From Ditibartonella choladocola (GTDB taxonomy: Bacteria > Pseudomonadota > Alphaproteobacteria > Rhizobiales > Rhizobiaceae): a stretch of 64,000 bases of DNA. The notes under the pieces are model-generated. The model was given only the letters and a program-made list of their open reading frames with translations, searched no databases and had not been told where the DNA came from. Of this stretch, positions 8,814 to 17,574 are shown piece by piece. The stretch lies in the NCBI RefSeq assembly GCF_002007565.1, contig NZ_CP015625.1, forward strand, positions 1,488,001 to 1,552,000, given 5' to 3'. A program made the position numbers and the translations under genes. Position 1 is the first letter of the stretch. Each line of letters begins with the position of its first letter.

Positions 8814-10823
8814 TTAAATATCGGATTGTCGCATTGAATCTGTTTTTTGGACAGCATTGGTCATCAATTCATCGCGTCCATAAATATCGTCATAATAATT
8901 GATCTTGCCGGTTTTCAAATCAGGCCATGCAGTAAAATAGGTGAGATAGACAGGAACCGGCTCGCTTAGTGACAGGCTCCGCTCGCCTTTTGCAAAATAA
9001 GGCTTCAAATCGTCTACATTCTTGCCAAGTACGGCGGCTGCCATTTCACGCGGATATTCAAGACGCACGCAACCATGGCTAAGTGCCCGCATATCGCGCG
9101 AAAAAGCGGTTTTATTAGGCGTATCATGGAGATAAATATCATGCTTGTTCGGGAAAAGTATCTTGAGTTCACCCAGAGCATTATTTCTGCCCGGTGTCTG
9201 GCGAATACTGATTCCGCGTGCCTTAGAGCCCACTTGTTGCCAATTGACAGACGAAGCGGAAATCGGCCGACCGGAACTGTCATAAAGCTGGTAATTGTTA
9301 CGTTGAAGATACCCCGAATCCTGCATGATGCGAGGCAGCATTTCGTTGACCACGATCGAATGTGGAACGCCCCAGGAAGGGTTGAATGTAACAAGTCTTA
9401 TTCTGTCATAGAAAAAATAGGTTTGTCTTTGAGGGCTACCAACCACGACTTTCATATCGAGTTTAACGGCGTTATTTTCGATATATTGCCCCTTAAAAGC
9501 TGCCTGATTGATAAAAACGTAACGTGAACCGAAACTGTGCGGCAGCCAGCGTAAACGTTCCATCGAATCCATAATTTTTTGTCTTTTGGCTGCGACAGTA
9601 TTGTTTTCCAGTGATGCGATCGTCGAGGGGCCAATAATACCATCTGCCGTCTTGCCAATAAATTTTTGGTAGTCTTTTACGCTTTCTACCAATTGTGCGT
9701 TATAGGAGGTTTCGTGTTGAAACTTTTCCAATATCGTTTTGTGATCGGAAAGATAGCCGGATGGAGCCCGTTTCAAAAGAAGATTGGTAAATTGAGGTAA
9801 ATCTTCATTCGTTTGACCGGGTTTGATGAGGGTTGTGAGCGATATTCTGATATTGTCTCCATGGTCACTCTTTGGCATTCCTGCCAAGGCGTGTTTCAGT
9901 GCCTTATAATAATCGGACTGTGGGAGATATGACTTTAACTCGGCAACCGGATCATCGCTTTTTGTAAATCTATCCAATTCCTTTTCAAAGTCGATTTGGT
10001 TGCGTGGCAAATCATGAAAAGGCGAAAGACGGTCGGCAATAATCCGGCCGTTAGCCGCATCCTGAATGTAACGAAAAATCCGGCTTGTCAAAGCGACATC
10101 GAAATTGGTGAATGCGAGGCTACGTTCTTCGCCATCAAGCGTTTCATCCGGCAGCTTTACAAAATAATCTTGCGGCTCCAAACCATCTTCGTCGACATTG
10201 GACAAAAAGGCCATAATGTTTCTGGTCGTATCGGTGATTTCGCCATTCTTCGACCATAAAAGGTCAGGATGATTCACGTAATGTTTGGTGACAGATTCGG
10301 CAATCGCGTTTTCCACCTTCACGTCAATGCGGGAAAAATCCGATTTCACCATTCGGGCAGTAGAGTTATTCCTACCCTCATCGCTCCCCTCAAGAATAAC
10401 ATTGTAAGGCTCCGAGAGCGGCAAACTGCCTGAACCGGAAGACTTCATTACCGAATTTGTTTCGATGAAGTCGACATTTGAAAATTCGACGGGCACTAGC
10501 CGTTCCGGCTTATAATCGGTAACTTTCGGCCTTGCGCTGTCGGCCTGTCTCGTCTTTTCGACATCGGGTCTCTTTGTCGACTTGTCATGTATTTTATCGG
10601 ATAACGCATTTTGCGGCTTGGCCGGAAAATTGTCTTGCCTGTTGGTTTGACTGCCCGAATCTGTTGGCATTTCAACAACTGTTGCCGGCTTTGTTTTTTT
10701 ACTGAACAATTCCATCAAATTATTGATAGCAGATGCTTGCTCCACACCGAAATAAGGTGAGACATAAAGCACCGAACTGGCAAGAAAGGTAAAAACAAGG
10801 CGATTGATTGGTTTTTGAAACAT
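8814..10823 (-). CDS. L,D-transpeptidase of the YcbB/LdtD type
   Basis: A 669-residue secreted peptidoglycan enzyme. Residues 1-32 form a signal peptide or anchor (FTFLASSVLYVSPYFG). About 150 low-complexity, Lys/Ser/Asp-rich residues follow, then an LdtD scaffold domain (about 190-330), a peptidoglycan-binding segment around 380-410 (YQKFIGKTADGIIGPSTIASL) and a YkuD catalytic domain. The catalytic motif is SHGCVRLEYP with Cys585; HDIYLHDTPN is the conserved upstream strand. The family makes 3-3 (meso-DAP to meso-DAP) cross-links or attaches proteins to peptidoglycan in the periplasm. It stands alone, divergent from mobA across 530 bases. Confidence 0.92.
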   Translation of the reverse strand: MFQKPINRLVFTFLASSVLYVSPYFGVEQASAINNLMELFSKKTKPATVVEMPTDSGSQTNRQDNFPAKPQNALSDKIHDKSTKRPDVEKTRQADSARPKVTDYKPERLVPVEFSNVDFIETNSVMKSSGSGSLPLSEPYNVILEGSDEGRNNSTARMVKSDFSRIDVKVENAIAESVTKHYVNHPDLLWSKNGEITDTTRNIMAFLSNVDEDGLEPQDYFVKLPDETLDGEERSLAFTNFDVALTSRIFRYIQDAANGRIIADRLSPFHDLPRNQIDFEKELDRFTKSDDPVAELKSYLPQSDYYKALKHALAGMPKSDHGDNIRISLTTLIKPGQTNEDLPQFTNLLLKRAPSGYLSDHKTILEKFQHETSYNAQLVESVKDYQKFIGKTADGIIGPSTIASLENNTVAAKRQKIMDSMERLRWLPHSFGSRYVFINQAAFKGQYIENNAVKLDMKVVVGSPQRQTYFFYDRIRLVTFNPSWGVPHSIVVNEMLPRIMQDSGYLQRNNYQLYDSSGRPISASSVNWQQVGSKARGISIRQTPGRNNALGELKILFPNKHDIYLHDTPNKTAFSRDMRALSHGCVRLEYPREMAAAVLGKNVDDLKPYFAKGERSLSLSEPVPVYLTYFTAWPDLKTGKINYYDDIYGRDELMTNAVQKTDSMRQSDI

Positions 10824-11354
10824 TGTCTGGCTGATCCGGAAAGTTACAAAAATCTTTTACGGGATTTTGGTAACCAAGCTCTTAAACGGGAAACGACGAT
10901 CACAAAAATTTCATAATTTCACCTCTCGCAAACTGTGTTTTTCCCCGTAGCTTTCAACCTTCCCGCTGATTTTACCGGCAACAACGCCCGACAACATGTT
11001 TGATGTCGCAAAAACACTTGCTCAAGGCATTTCTAAAATACCTGAAAAGGCTTCAACCTTGCATATAAACCTTTAAAAAGATTGCATTATTTTTGCCGGT
11101 CATTATCGTTATTCATCCCTCACCTCTTTCCTCAGAATCAAAAAACAATCTGATCCGGCAAGCCAAGCTGTCATGGTATTTTTATCGACTTTGCCCGCTT
11201 CATCCGTTAAAATTATTGTTTAAATCCGTGACGGTTCATTCGGAGGCAACTTCTTGAGGCTGGATGCATTCAATACCTGCATGATAAAATTTCACATTCC
11301 GGTTTTGCCCGATATGATCTGGCATGAACGAGATGATATGTCGGAGTTGAATTG
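10824..11354. other. Divergent intergenic region, ldt/mobA
   Basis: About 530 bases between two divergent genes, so it must hold promoters for both. I found no gene, no molybdenum cofactor riboswitch-like fold and no repeat I could defend. GGAG at 11343-11346 is the probable ribosome-binding site of mobA. Confidence 0.45.
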
Positions 11355-11969
11355 ATGGAAATTCTGGGGTTGATTTTGGCCGGTGGACATTCCTCACGCA
11401 TGGGGCGAGATAAAGCAGGCCTCATATTTGGCGGTAAAAGCCTCGTTCAAAACCAGATCGCAAGTTTTGAACGCCACAAATTTCCTGTAGCTGTCAGTTC
11501 CAATACATTCGACAAAGCAGAACTCGGACATATTGCAGTTTTACCAGACCCCGCAGAAATAAAATATGGCGGGCCTCTTGCCGGCGTATATGCAGGACTT
11601 CAATATGCTAGCGCCAATGGCTTCGGTTACATTCTCACAGTGCCGGTGGATTGTCCGATTATACCGGAGGAGTTTTTTGTCAAAATCACAGCCGGTCTCG
11701 ATGAAAACACGACTCTTAAGATTGCTTCTACGCCATCCGGTCTTCAACCGACATTTGCTCTCTGGTCTACGAAGCTTTGTCCGGATCTCTTAAAATTTCT
11801 GAAGGCGGCGGGAAATAAAAGTATCAGATCATTCGCTTTTGCGCATAATGTGTCTATAGTGCGGTTTGACAATGTCTATTCTGAAGGTGCATTCTTCAAC
11901 GTCAACACGCCTGAAGATTATCAATATTTACAGGAAAAATTCGGGATAAAAGATGAAACCAAAGCTTAA
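11355..11969 (+). CDS. mobA: Molybdenum cofactor guanylyltransferase MobA
   Basis: A 204-residue GT-A-fold nucleotidyltransferase that transfers GMP from GTP to molybdopterin, giving the MGD cofactor of DMSO-reductase-type enzymes. The N-terminal LILAGGHSSRMGRDK is the nucleotide-binding signature; LPDPAEIKYGGPLAGVYAGL and VPVDCPIIPEEF (Mg-binding Asp) follow in family order. The ATG at 11355 is preferred over the adjacent TTG at 11352 because GGAG stands 8 bases upstream. Its end overlaps mobB by 17 bases, indicating translational coupling. No molybdoenzyme gene is in the window. Confidence 0.95.
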   Translation: MEILGLILAGGHSSRMGRDKAGLIFGGKSLVQNQIASFERHKFPVAVSSNTFDKAELGHIAVLPDPAEIKYGGPLAGVYAGLQYASANGFGYILTVPVDCPIIPEEFFVKITAGLDENTTLKIASTPSGLQPTFALWSTKLCPDLLKFLKAAGNKSIRSFAFAHNVSIVRFDNVYSEGAFFNVNTPEDYQYLQEKFGIKDETKA

Positions 11970-12480
11970 AGTATTTGGCGTAACCGGTTGGAAAAACAAT
12001 GGAAAAACAACCATGGTTGTACGCTTGGTGGAAGAGTTGACCTCTCGCGGTTACAAGATTGCAACGGTCAAACATGCTCATCATGATTTTGATATTGACC
12101 ATGAAAATACTGACTCGTGGCGGCATCGGAAATCGGGAGCGCAGGAAGTTGCTGTAGTGTCTTCGCGGCGCTTTGCACTTATTCACGAAAACAAAACAGA
12201 GGAAGAGACGCCGCTTTCCCGAATTCTCGAACTTTTATCACCATGTGATCTTGTGATTGTGGAAGGATATAAACGGGACAATCACGACAAACTTGAGGTT
12301 CGCCACACTGGTGGTAAAGTTGGCGAGCCGCTCAATAAATCGGATCCCCATATAGTCGCTATTGCGTCTGATATGCCGGTGGAAGAAAAGCATTTGCCTG
12401 TTTTCAACATTAATGATGTACAGGCGATTGCAGATTTTATTGTCGATCATATGAAACTCGAACAAAAACAAGAGGCATAG
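11953..12480 (+). CDS. mobB: Molybdopterin-guanine dinucleotide biosynthesis adaptor MobB
   Basis: A 175-residue P-loop GTPase that assists MobA. The Walker A segment GVTGWKNNGKTT lies at residues 9-20, followed by the MobB signature VKHAHHDFDIDHENTDSWRH, in which His and Asp residues are invariant. CDLVIVEGYKRDNHDKLEV is the second conserved block. Length is normal. It overlaps mobA by 17 bases and is followed after a single base by a glutathione transferase gene, so the three may share a transcript, though the last is functionally unrelated. Confidence 0.95.
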   Translation: MKPKLKVFGVTGWKNNGKTTMVVRLVEELTSRGYKIATVKHAHHDFDIDHENTDSWRHRKSGAQEVAVVSSRRFALIHENKTEEETPLSRILELLSPCDLVIVEGYKRDNHDKLEVRHTGGKVGEPLNKSDPHIVAIASDMPVEEKHLPVFNINDVQAIADFIVDHMKLEQKQEA

Positions 12481-12481
12481 A

Positions 12482-13105
12482 ATGCTCGTACTTTGGGGGC
12501 GCCCTACGTCCAGCAATGTCAAAAAAGTTCTTTGGACGCTCGAAGAAATCGGGCTCGATTATCAATTTGTCAAAGCGGGTGGTCCCTATGGCGGATTGGA
12601 TACACCGGAGTTTCTGGCACTTAACCCGAACGGACTTGTTCCTACAATCAAGGATGACGAGCTGGTTCTCTGGGAATCGAATACGATCGTGCGCTACCTA
12701 GCAGCCCGCTACGGCAAAGGCGTGTTGTGGATCGAGGATTGTGGCAAACGCGCGGCTGCCGAAAAATGGATGGATTGGACGATGGCTACATTGTTTAGCC
12801 CGTTTGTCGATCTCCTGATGAATGTCGTGCGCCTTGCACCGGAAAAACGTGACCCGCAAAAAGTTGTCGCCAGTGTCGAAAAGTTTGAAAAAGGCCTATC
12901 CATTATGGATGGCGAATTAAAAAAACAGCCTTTTCTGTCTGGCGAAAATCTGGGCATTGGCGATATTATTCCGGGCGTATTCGTCTATTATTATTACGCT
13001 ATGGAATTGCCGCGTAAAAACAAATTCAGTAATGTCGAAGCATGGTACCAGAAATTACAGACACGTCCCGGATATAAAAAACATGTCATGATTCCGATCA
13101 GCTAA
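12482..13105 (+). CDS. Glutathione S-transferase family protein
   Basis: A 207-residue cytosolic GST. The N-terminal thioredoxin fold (1-80) has WGRPTSSNVKKVLWTLEEIG, the cis-Pro block NPNGLVPTIKDD and the glutathione-contacting ESNTIVRYLA. A helical C-terminal domain (about 90-207) ends FSNVEAWYQKLQTRPGYKKHV, a common GST tail. The Ser at position 10-11 in RPTSSNVKK is the likely thiol-activating residue, as in beta/theta-like bacterial enzymes. The substrate is unknown. It begins one base after the mobB stop. Confidence 0.92.
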   Translation: MLVLWGRPTSSNVKKVLWTLEEIGLDYQFVKAGGPYGGLDTPEFLALNPNGLVPTIKDDELVLWESNTIVRYLAARYGKGVLWIEDCGKRAAAEKWMDWTMATLFSPFVDLLMNVVRLAPEKRDPQKVVASVEKFEKGLSIMDGELKKQPFLSGENLGIGDIIPGVFVYYYYAMELPRKNKFSNVEAWYQKLQTRPGYKKHVMIPIS

Positions 13106-13114
13106 CATGTCTTT

Positions 13115-13141
13115 CCGGAAAAGCTTTTTCAGTTTTTCCGG
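13115..13141 (+). terminator. Possible stem-loop terminator after the GST gene
   Basis: CCGGAAAA (13115-13122) pairs with TTTTCCGG (13134-13141) around an 11-base loop. The stem is short, and the T-run lies inside the 3' arm rather than after it, so this is a weak call. It ends 17 bases before the next start codon. Confidence 0.3.
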
Positions 13142-13158
13142 TCATTATCAAAAAACTT

Positions 13159-13695
13159 ATGATTCACAAAAATATCAGTGTATTGGACATTGTGGTGGCA
13201 TTGGCACTTGTTGCCATTGCCATATATCTTTATTTTTCCGAAACAAAAAAAACAATCATTGATGCCGGTCCGGATTACCAAGCAGAAAAAGTTGACGTCA
13301 TTCAAGGAACAACACAGCTATCGGATGGTGACTCTTTCCATCTTGATGGACAAAAGGTCCGACTTTTGGGAATAGACGCTCCCGAACTTCACCAGTTTTG
13401 CGATAAAGATGGCGCCTCTTACCCGTGTGGCGAAATGGCTAAAAAACATCTGGAAACTTTGATAGACGGAAACGAGATTATTTGCACATCGACCAAATAC
13501 GATAAGTTCCATCGCCTGTTAGCAAAATGCCGTGCAGGAAGCCATGATCTCAACCGTGAAATGGTAAAAGACGGCTGGGCTGTCAGTTATTATGATTACA
13601 AGCAGGAAGAAGCTGAAGCGCGCAAACAAAAGCGTGGAATATGGGCGGGGTCATTCGAGTGGCCCCATGCATGGCGACGTGCCCATCCACGCTGA
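13159..13695 (+). CDS. Membrane-anchored thermonuclease (SNase-like) protein
   Basis: A 178-residue staphylococcal-nuclease-fold protein with one N-terminal membrane segment (about 8-27), which would place the catalytic domain in the periplasm or outside. The three catalytic residues of SNase have counterparts: Arg68 in VRLLGIDAPE, Glu76 in the same motif, and Arg119 in DKFHRLLAKC. Asp57 in SDGDSF is the usual calcium ligand position. Cys81, Cys90, Cys109 and Cys124 could form disulfides. It should cleave DNA or RNA non-specifically. A second, degenerate member lies at 48187-48666. Confidence 0.9.
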   Translation: MIHKNISVLDIVVALALVAIAIYLYFSETKKTIIDAGPDYQAEKVDVIQGTTQLSDGDSFHLDGQKVRLLGIDAPELHQFCDKDGASYPCGEMAKKHLETLIDGNEIICTSTKYDKFHRLLAKCRAGSHDLNREMVKDGWAVSYYDYKQEEAEARKQKRGIWAGSFEWPHAWRRAHPR

Positions 13696-13831
13696 TTTCT
13701 CAACACTTGAAATGAATGGATTCCCGACAGCTTTATTCGACTATGCAATTATAAGAAAATCCGGACAAGCGTTTCCCTTACAGAAATATGTATTGCTGGA
13801 ACCGAAAAGTTTCCTGAATGTTTCGCGGTGA

Positions 13832-13891
13832 AATTCGCTTACCGATAATTCGCTTACCAATAATTTGCTTGCCGGTAATTCGTTAACGACA
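13832..13891 (+). repeat. Four degenerate 15-bp tandem repeats
   Basis: Units begin at 13832, 13847, 13862 and 13877. The first two, AATTCGCTTACCGAT and AATTCGCTTACCAAT, differ by two bases; the third and fourth drift further. Being multiples of three and inside non-coding sequence, they look like slippage products rather than binding sites, but a protein-binding role is possible. Confidence 0.75.
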
Positions 13892-14029
13892 ATGTTTTAC
13901 CGGTTAAAAAGCTGTGCTTTTATCTTCAAAAGATGGAATAAAGCGTTATTGCTTCCGGTTTTATGATTAAAAGCTGCAAGTTGCGCCACTGCGTTCCCTA
14001 CCCCTTATATCAAAGGCCTGAAAACCAAG

Positions 14030-14077
14030 CCCGAATAGTATGAAACCCGAATAGCATGAATCCCGAATAATATAAAA
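14030..14077 (+). repeat. Three 16-bp tandem repeats
   Basis: Units CCCGAATAGTATGAAA (14030), CCCGAATAGCATGAAT (14046) and CCCGAATAATATAAAA (14062) follow without gaps. They lie about 140 bases after the 15-bp cluster and have an unrelated sequence. No gene overlaps them. Confidence 0.75.
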
Positions 14078-14368
14078 TTTGTCCGGCTTTCGGGATTTCA
14101 CATTCCGATAGGCATTCACAAAATTCAATTCGCTTTTGTCCGTTATTTTCAAGAATCCGGCAAAGTACTGCGTATTTGATCGGGGTTCGCCCCTTTTATT
14201 TCACTTTTCACGCCTGTTTTTCTGTGTTTTCCAAGCAGATCTTTTCCTGCTATTTTTAAATTCTGTCTTTCTTTAGTGGTAAAAGACTCCAATTCTTGAT
14301 TATTTTCTTCACGAGTGACAGCGCTTTTCCGTTGATAGCTATGCCGGATCATTGAAGGAAAAACCTCA

Positions 14369-15037
14369 TTGGCTCATATTATACCCATGGCAAACAAACC
14401 TGAAACAACAAACGCCCGACAAATCGGGCTAATGGAAAAACAAATATCGGCATGTCGCATATGCTATGACGCACCACTATTCCTACCGCGACTGCCTCAG
14501 GAACCGCGCCCTGTTGTCTATCTTTCTTCTACGGCTCGCATTGTCATTGCCGGTCAAGCACCCGGTCTTCGCGTTCACAATACCGGAATACCATTCAATG
14601 ATCCGTCGGGCGATCGCCTGCGCAATTGGCTGGGAGTAAATCGCGACTGTTTTTACGACAAAAGCAAATTTGCCATCGTACCAATGGGGTTTTGTTTCCC
14701 CGGCTACAGTAAATCCAAAAGTGACCTTCCACCAAGAAAAGAATGTAAATTGACCTGGCACCAGCAGGTCTTCAAACTAATGCCGCAAGTAGAACTTGTC
14801 ATCGCGATTGGCGGCTACGCCCAAAAATATCATATTTCTGATCTGAAGGAAAAATCGGTAACAGATACCGTAAAAAATTGGAAAAATATTCTATCCCGAA
14901 CCCAAGCTAATGGTTATCACGTTCTTCCTATTCCTCACCCGTCATGGCGTAATACTCATTGGATTAAAACGAATCCATGGTTTGAAAGTGAATTACTACC
15001 GACCCTGAAAACTCTTATTAAAAAATATATTCGATAA
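14369..15037 (+). CDS. Uracil-DNA glycosylase superfamily protein
   Basis: A 222-residue protein of the UDG fold. IVIAGQAPGLRVHNTGIPF (motif A, GQAPG at 62-66) and IPHPSWRN (about 188-195, motif B with the HPS core) are the two active-site blocks. CRIC at 29-32 and further cysteines at 94 and 109 resemble the iron-sulfur ligands of family 4/5 enzymes, though spacing should be checked. The TTG at 14369 is chosen because AAGGAA lies 8 bases upstream; ATG 14387 is an alternative. It probably excises uracil or another damaged base, but the exact family is uncertain. Confidence 0.82.
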   Translation: MAHIIPMANKPETTNARQIGLMEKQISACRICYDAPLFLPRLPQEPRPVVYLSSTARIVIAGQAPGLRVHNTGIPFNDPSGDRLRNWLGVNRDCFYDKSKFAIVPMGFCFPGYSKSKSDLPPRKECKLTWHQQVFKLMPQVELVIAIGGYAQKYHISDLKEKSVTDTVKNWKNILSRTQANGYHVLPIPHPSWRNTHWIKTNPWFESELLPTLKTLIKKYIR

Positions 15038-15132
15038 ATTGTAGAATAATTTTTATTTATTACTATTAAAAAGAATTTATTTTTTATATAACGATTTCGT
15101 AGCATGGTTTATCAAAAATTTTGGATGTCATA

Positions 15133-15618
15133 ATGGATCGTCTTGATAGGAAAATTCTTCGTCTTTTGCAGGAAGACGCAACGCTTGCTGTCGCAGATAT
15201 TGCCAAAAAAGTCGGGTTGTCGACAACACCTTGCTGGCGACGGATACAAAAACTTGAAGAAGATGGAGTTATACAGCGGCGCGTCGCAATCCTTTCTCCT
15301 GATAAAGTCAACACACGCGTTACTGTTTTCGTCTCTGTGAGAACCGGTGCGCACAACCATGAATGGTTAAAAAGATTTTCAGAAGTTGTTCATGCTTTTC
15401 CGGAAGTCGTCGAATTTTACCGTATGAGCGGCGATGTAGACTATTTGTTGCGCGTTGTTGTTCCCGATATTGCCGCTTATGATGTTTTTTACAAAAAACT
15501 GATCGCAAAAATTGATATTAGAGATGTATCTTCAGCTTTTGCTATGGAACAAATAAAATACACGACCGAGTTACCGCTCGATTATATGGTGATCGAAAAG
15601 GAAGTAAATCATCTCTAA
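15133..15618 (+). CDS. Lrp/AsnC family transcriptional regulator
   Basis: A 161-residue Lrp/AsnC regulator. MDRLDRKILRLLQEDA opens the winged helix-turn-helix (1-60, with STTPCWRRIQKLEEDGVI as recognition region), followed by the RAM ligand-binding domain (70-150; GDVDYLLRVVVPD is the usual glycine-containing turn). The ATG at 15133 gives the standard start. The upstream 95 bases are very AT-rich, as is common for self-regulated lrp genes. The thiM-like gene begins 2 bases after its stop, an unusual pairing that suggests the regulator or its ligand controls that kinase. Confidence 0.93.
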   Translation: MDRLDRKILRLLQEDATLAVADIAKKVGLSTTPCWRRIQKLEEDGVIQRRVAILSPDKVNTRVTVFVSVRTGAHNHEWLKRFSEVVHAFPEVVEFYRMSGDVDYLLRVVVPDIAAYDVFYKKLIAKIDIRDVSSAFAMEQIKYTTELPLDYMVIEKEVNHL

Positions 15619-15620
15619 AA

Positions 15621-16442
15621 ATGTCATTTGAACTTGATAAAAATGTCAGCCTTGCTCTTTTGAGGGCGAAATGCCCTCTTATCCAATGCATTACCAACGA
15701 AGTTGCAATGAACTTCTCTGCCAACATTCTTAATGCATTAGGCGCGTCACCGGTCATGTCTTTTGCTCCCGATGAAGCAGCCGAGTTTGTTGAACATTCT
15801 TCTGCAATTACAACCAATATAGGCACATTGACGCGCGAAAAATATGCCGGTATACAGTTGGTAATGGAACGCGCGAAAATACTGGGCAAACCTGTTGTAT
15901 TCGATCCGGTCGCGCATTTTGCTACAACCTTCCGCCAAAAGGCGACAGCGCACCTCCTCACTCTATCTCCAAGAATTATACGCGGTAATGCCTCGGAAAT
16001 CACGGCTCTTACAAAGACGACAGAAGCACATGGTGTCGACAGTCGTGATGAGGGTAAAACAAGCTTTGAAGCGGCAATCAAAGCGGCCCGATTAACAAAG
16101 GCTGTTATTGCCATGTCTGGCAAAAAAGATTTTATTACCGATGGTAAACGGCACGTCATCATCGAAGGTGGCAACAGCCTGATGGCCAAAGTCTCGGCAT
16201 GCGGATGTGCGCTTACCTGCGTGACCGGAGCTTTTATTGCGCTTGCACCCGATAAACCGTTCGATGCAGCTATCAAAGCTTTTTCAACATTTTCTGCTGC
16301 GGGTGCTCTTGCCGGTCACAATGCTAAAGGCCCCGGCACTTTCGTACCTCTTTTTATCGACGCGCTTGCAACAATAGATGATGAAAGCATTGCTGCACAC
16401 ATTTCGGTTACGCCTTGGCAAAACGACATTGAAACAGAATAA
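15621..16442 (+). CDS. thiM: Hydroxyethylthiazole kinase-like protein (divergent ThiM)
   Basis: A 273-residue ribokinase-fold protein. CPLIQCITNEVAMNFSANI and the overall layout are those of ThiM, which phosphorylates 4-methyl-5-(2-hydroxyethyl)thiazole for thiamine salvage. The C-terminal anion hole reads VSACGCALTCVTGAF, with Cys196 at the place of the catalytic Cys; the usual preceding TGT is changed. The internal DPVGAGAT signature is replaced by DPVAHFAT. These changes may alter substrate or activity. The start is the ATG 2 bases after the Lrp stop. No thiD or thiE neighbours it, and no TPP riboswitch is visible. Confidence 0.8.
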   Translation: MSFELDKNVSLALLRAKCPLIQCITNEVAMNFSANILNALGASPVMSFAPDEAAEFVEHSSAITTNIGTLTREKYAGIQLVMERAKILGKPVVFDPVAHFATTFRQKATAHLLTLSPRIIRGNASEITALTKTTEAHGVDSRDEGKTSFEAAIKAARLTKAVIAMSGKKDFITDGKRHVIIEGGNSLMAKVSACGCALTCVTGAFIALAPDKPFDAAIKAFSTFSAAGALAGHNAKGPGTFVPLFIDALATIDDESIAAHISVTPWQNDIETE

Positions 16443-16469
16443 AAATAACTGCCTTATATAAACGGGCTA

Positions 16470-17495
16470 TCAGATTTTAATTCCTGCCTGTTCAAAGGTT
16501 GCCATTTGCGAATGTGTGAGAACGGCTGCTTTGACAACACCCGCTGCAATTGCGGCTCCCGTCCCCTCGCCCAATCGCATTCCAAGGTCAAGAAGCGGTT
16601 TCTTTCCTATCTTGTCCAGCAAGCGGCGATGCGCAGGCTCTGCTGAAACATGTCCGGCAATGCAATGATCGAGGGCATGAGGATTTATTTTATGCAAAAT
16701 GGCTGCGGCCGACGTTACCACAAAGCCATCCAGAATAACGGGGATTTTTTCCATACGGGCAGCAAGAATTGCACCCATCATAGCTGCAATTTCACGCCCG
16801 CCAAGCCGCCGCATAACTTCAAACGGATCATTCAAGTGATCTTTATGAAGTTCGACTGCCTTTTTTACAGCCGCGATTTTACGCCGGTAATAATCGCCTT
16901 TGGAGCCGGTCCCCGGCCCTGTCCATTCTTCCGCTTTTCCGCCATAAAGTGCCAGAGAAATCGCCGAAGCAATGGTTGTATTGCCTATACCCATTTCTCC
17001 CAAACACAGTAAATCCGTACCACCGGCAATTGATTCCATGCCAAATGCCATCGTCGCGGCAGCGCCGCGCATATCCATTGCCGCATCCTTGGTAATATCC
17101 ATGGTCGGATAGTCCAAAGCGAGGTCGAATATTTTCAACCCGAGATCGTAGGCAACGCATATCTGGTTAATCGCAGCTCCACCGGCAGCAAAATTTTCAA
17201 CCATCTGCTGCGTGACGGCACGCGGAACCGGCGTAACATTTTCATCGGTGACACCATGGTTTCCGGCAAACACCGCAACCAGAGGCCTGGTAACAATCGG
17301 CTTTTCTTTGCCTCTCCAGCCTGCGTACCAGAGCGCAATATCTTCCAGTCGCCCCAGTGAACCTTCCGGTTTTGTAAGTTCCGATTGCCGCTTCCTCGCC
17401 AACCTTATGGCATTTTCATCAGGATCAGGCAAACTGTTCAATAAAGCACGGAAATCATCAAAAGGACTGGAAGCGGCCACGGAAACACCCTTCAA
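16470..17495 (-). CDS. cobT: Nicotinate-nucleotide-dimethylbenzimidazole phosphoribosyltransferase
   Basis: A 341-residue CobT, which makes alpha-ribazole phosphate from nicotinate mononucleotide and 5,6-dimethylbenzimidazole for the lower ligand of B12. TKPEGSLGRLEDIA near residue 40, GEMGIGNTTIASAI in the middle and LGMRLGEGTGAAIA near the C terminus are all family signatures; Glu310 in the last is the catalytic base. Length is normal. It is divergent from cobS, whose start lies about 80 bases away, so the two probably share a promoter region. It is convergent with thiM, with only 27 bases between. Confidence 0.96.
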   Translation of the reverse strand: MKGVSVAASSPFDDFRALLNSLPDPDENAIRLARKRQSELTKPEGSLGRLEDIALWYAGWRGKEKPIVTRPLVAVFAGNHGVTDENVTPVPRAVTQQMVENFAAGGAAINQICVAYDLGLKIFDLALDYPTMDITKDAAMDMRGAAATMAFGMESIAGGTDLLCLGEMGIGNTTIASAISLALYGGKAEEWTGPGTGSKGDYYRRKIAAVKKAVELHKDHLNDPFEVMRRLGGREIAAMMGAILAARMEKIPVILDGFVVTSAAAILHKINPHALDHCIAGHVSAEPAHRRLLDKIGKKPLLDLGMRLGEGTGAAIAAGVVKAAVLTHSQMATFEQAGIKI

Positions 17496-17574
17496 ACAAA
17501 ATGAACGAATAGAATCTTATCTAGGACTGTTCTATAAGCAATTTGAGACCACTTTAACAGGAGTAAGAGAAATC

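Larger units (their letters stand above)
13696..14368. other. Repeat-bearing intergenic region
   Basis: About 670 bases without a gene I can support. Two short open minus-strand frames (13967-14152 and 14149-14352) lack family-like sequence and good ribosome-binding sites. The stretch contains two separate clusters of short tandem repeats, listed next. Confidence 0.5.

Noticed and set aside
15038-15132. TPP riboswitch ahead of the lrp-thiM unit
   Set aside because: The stretch is nearly all A and T without the conserved TPP-binding core; thiM itself has only a 2-base spacer.
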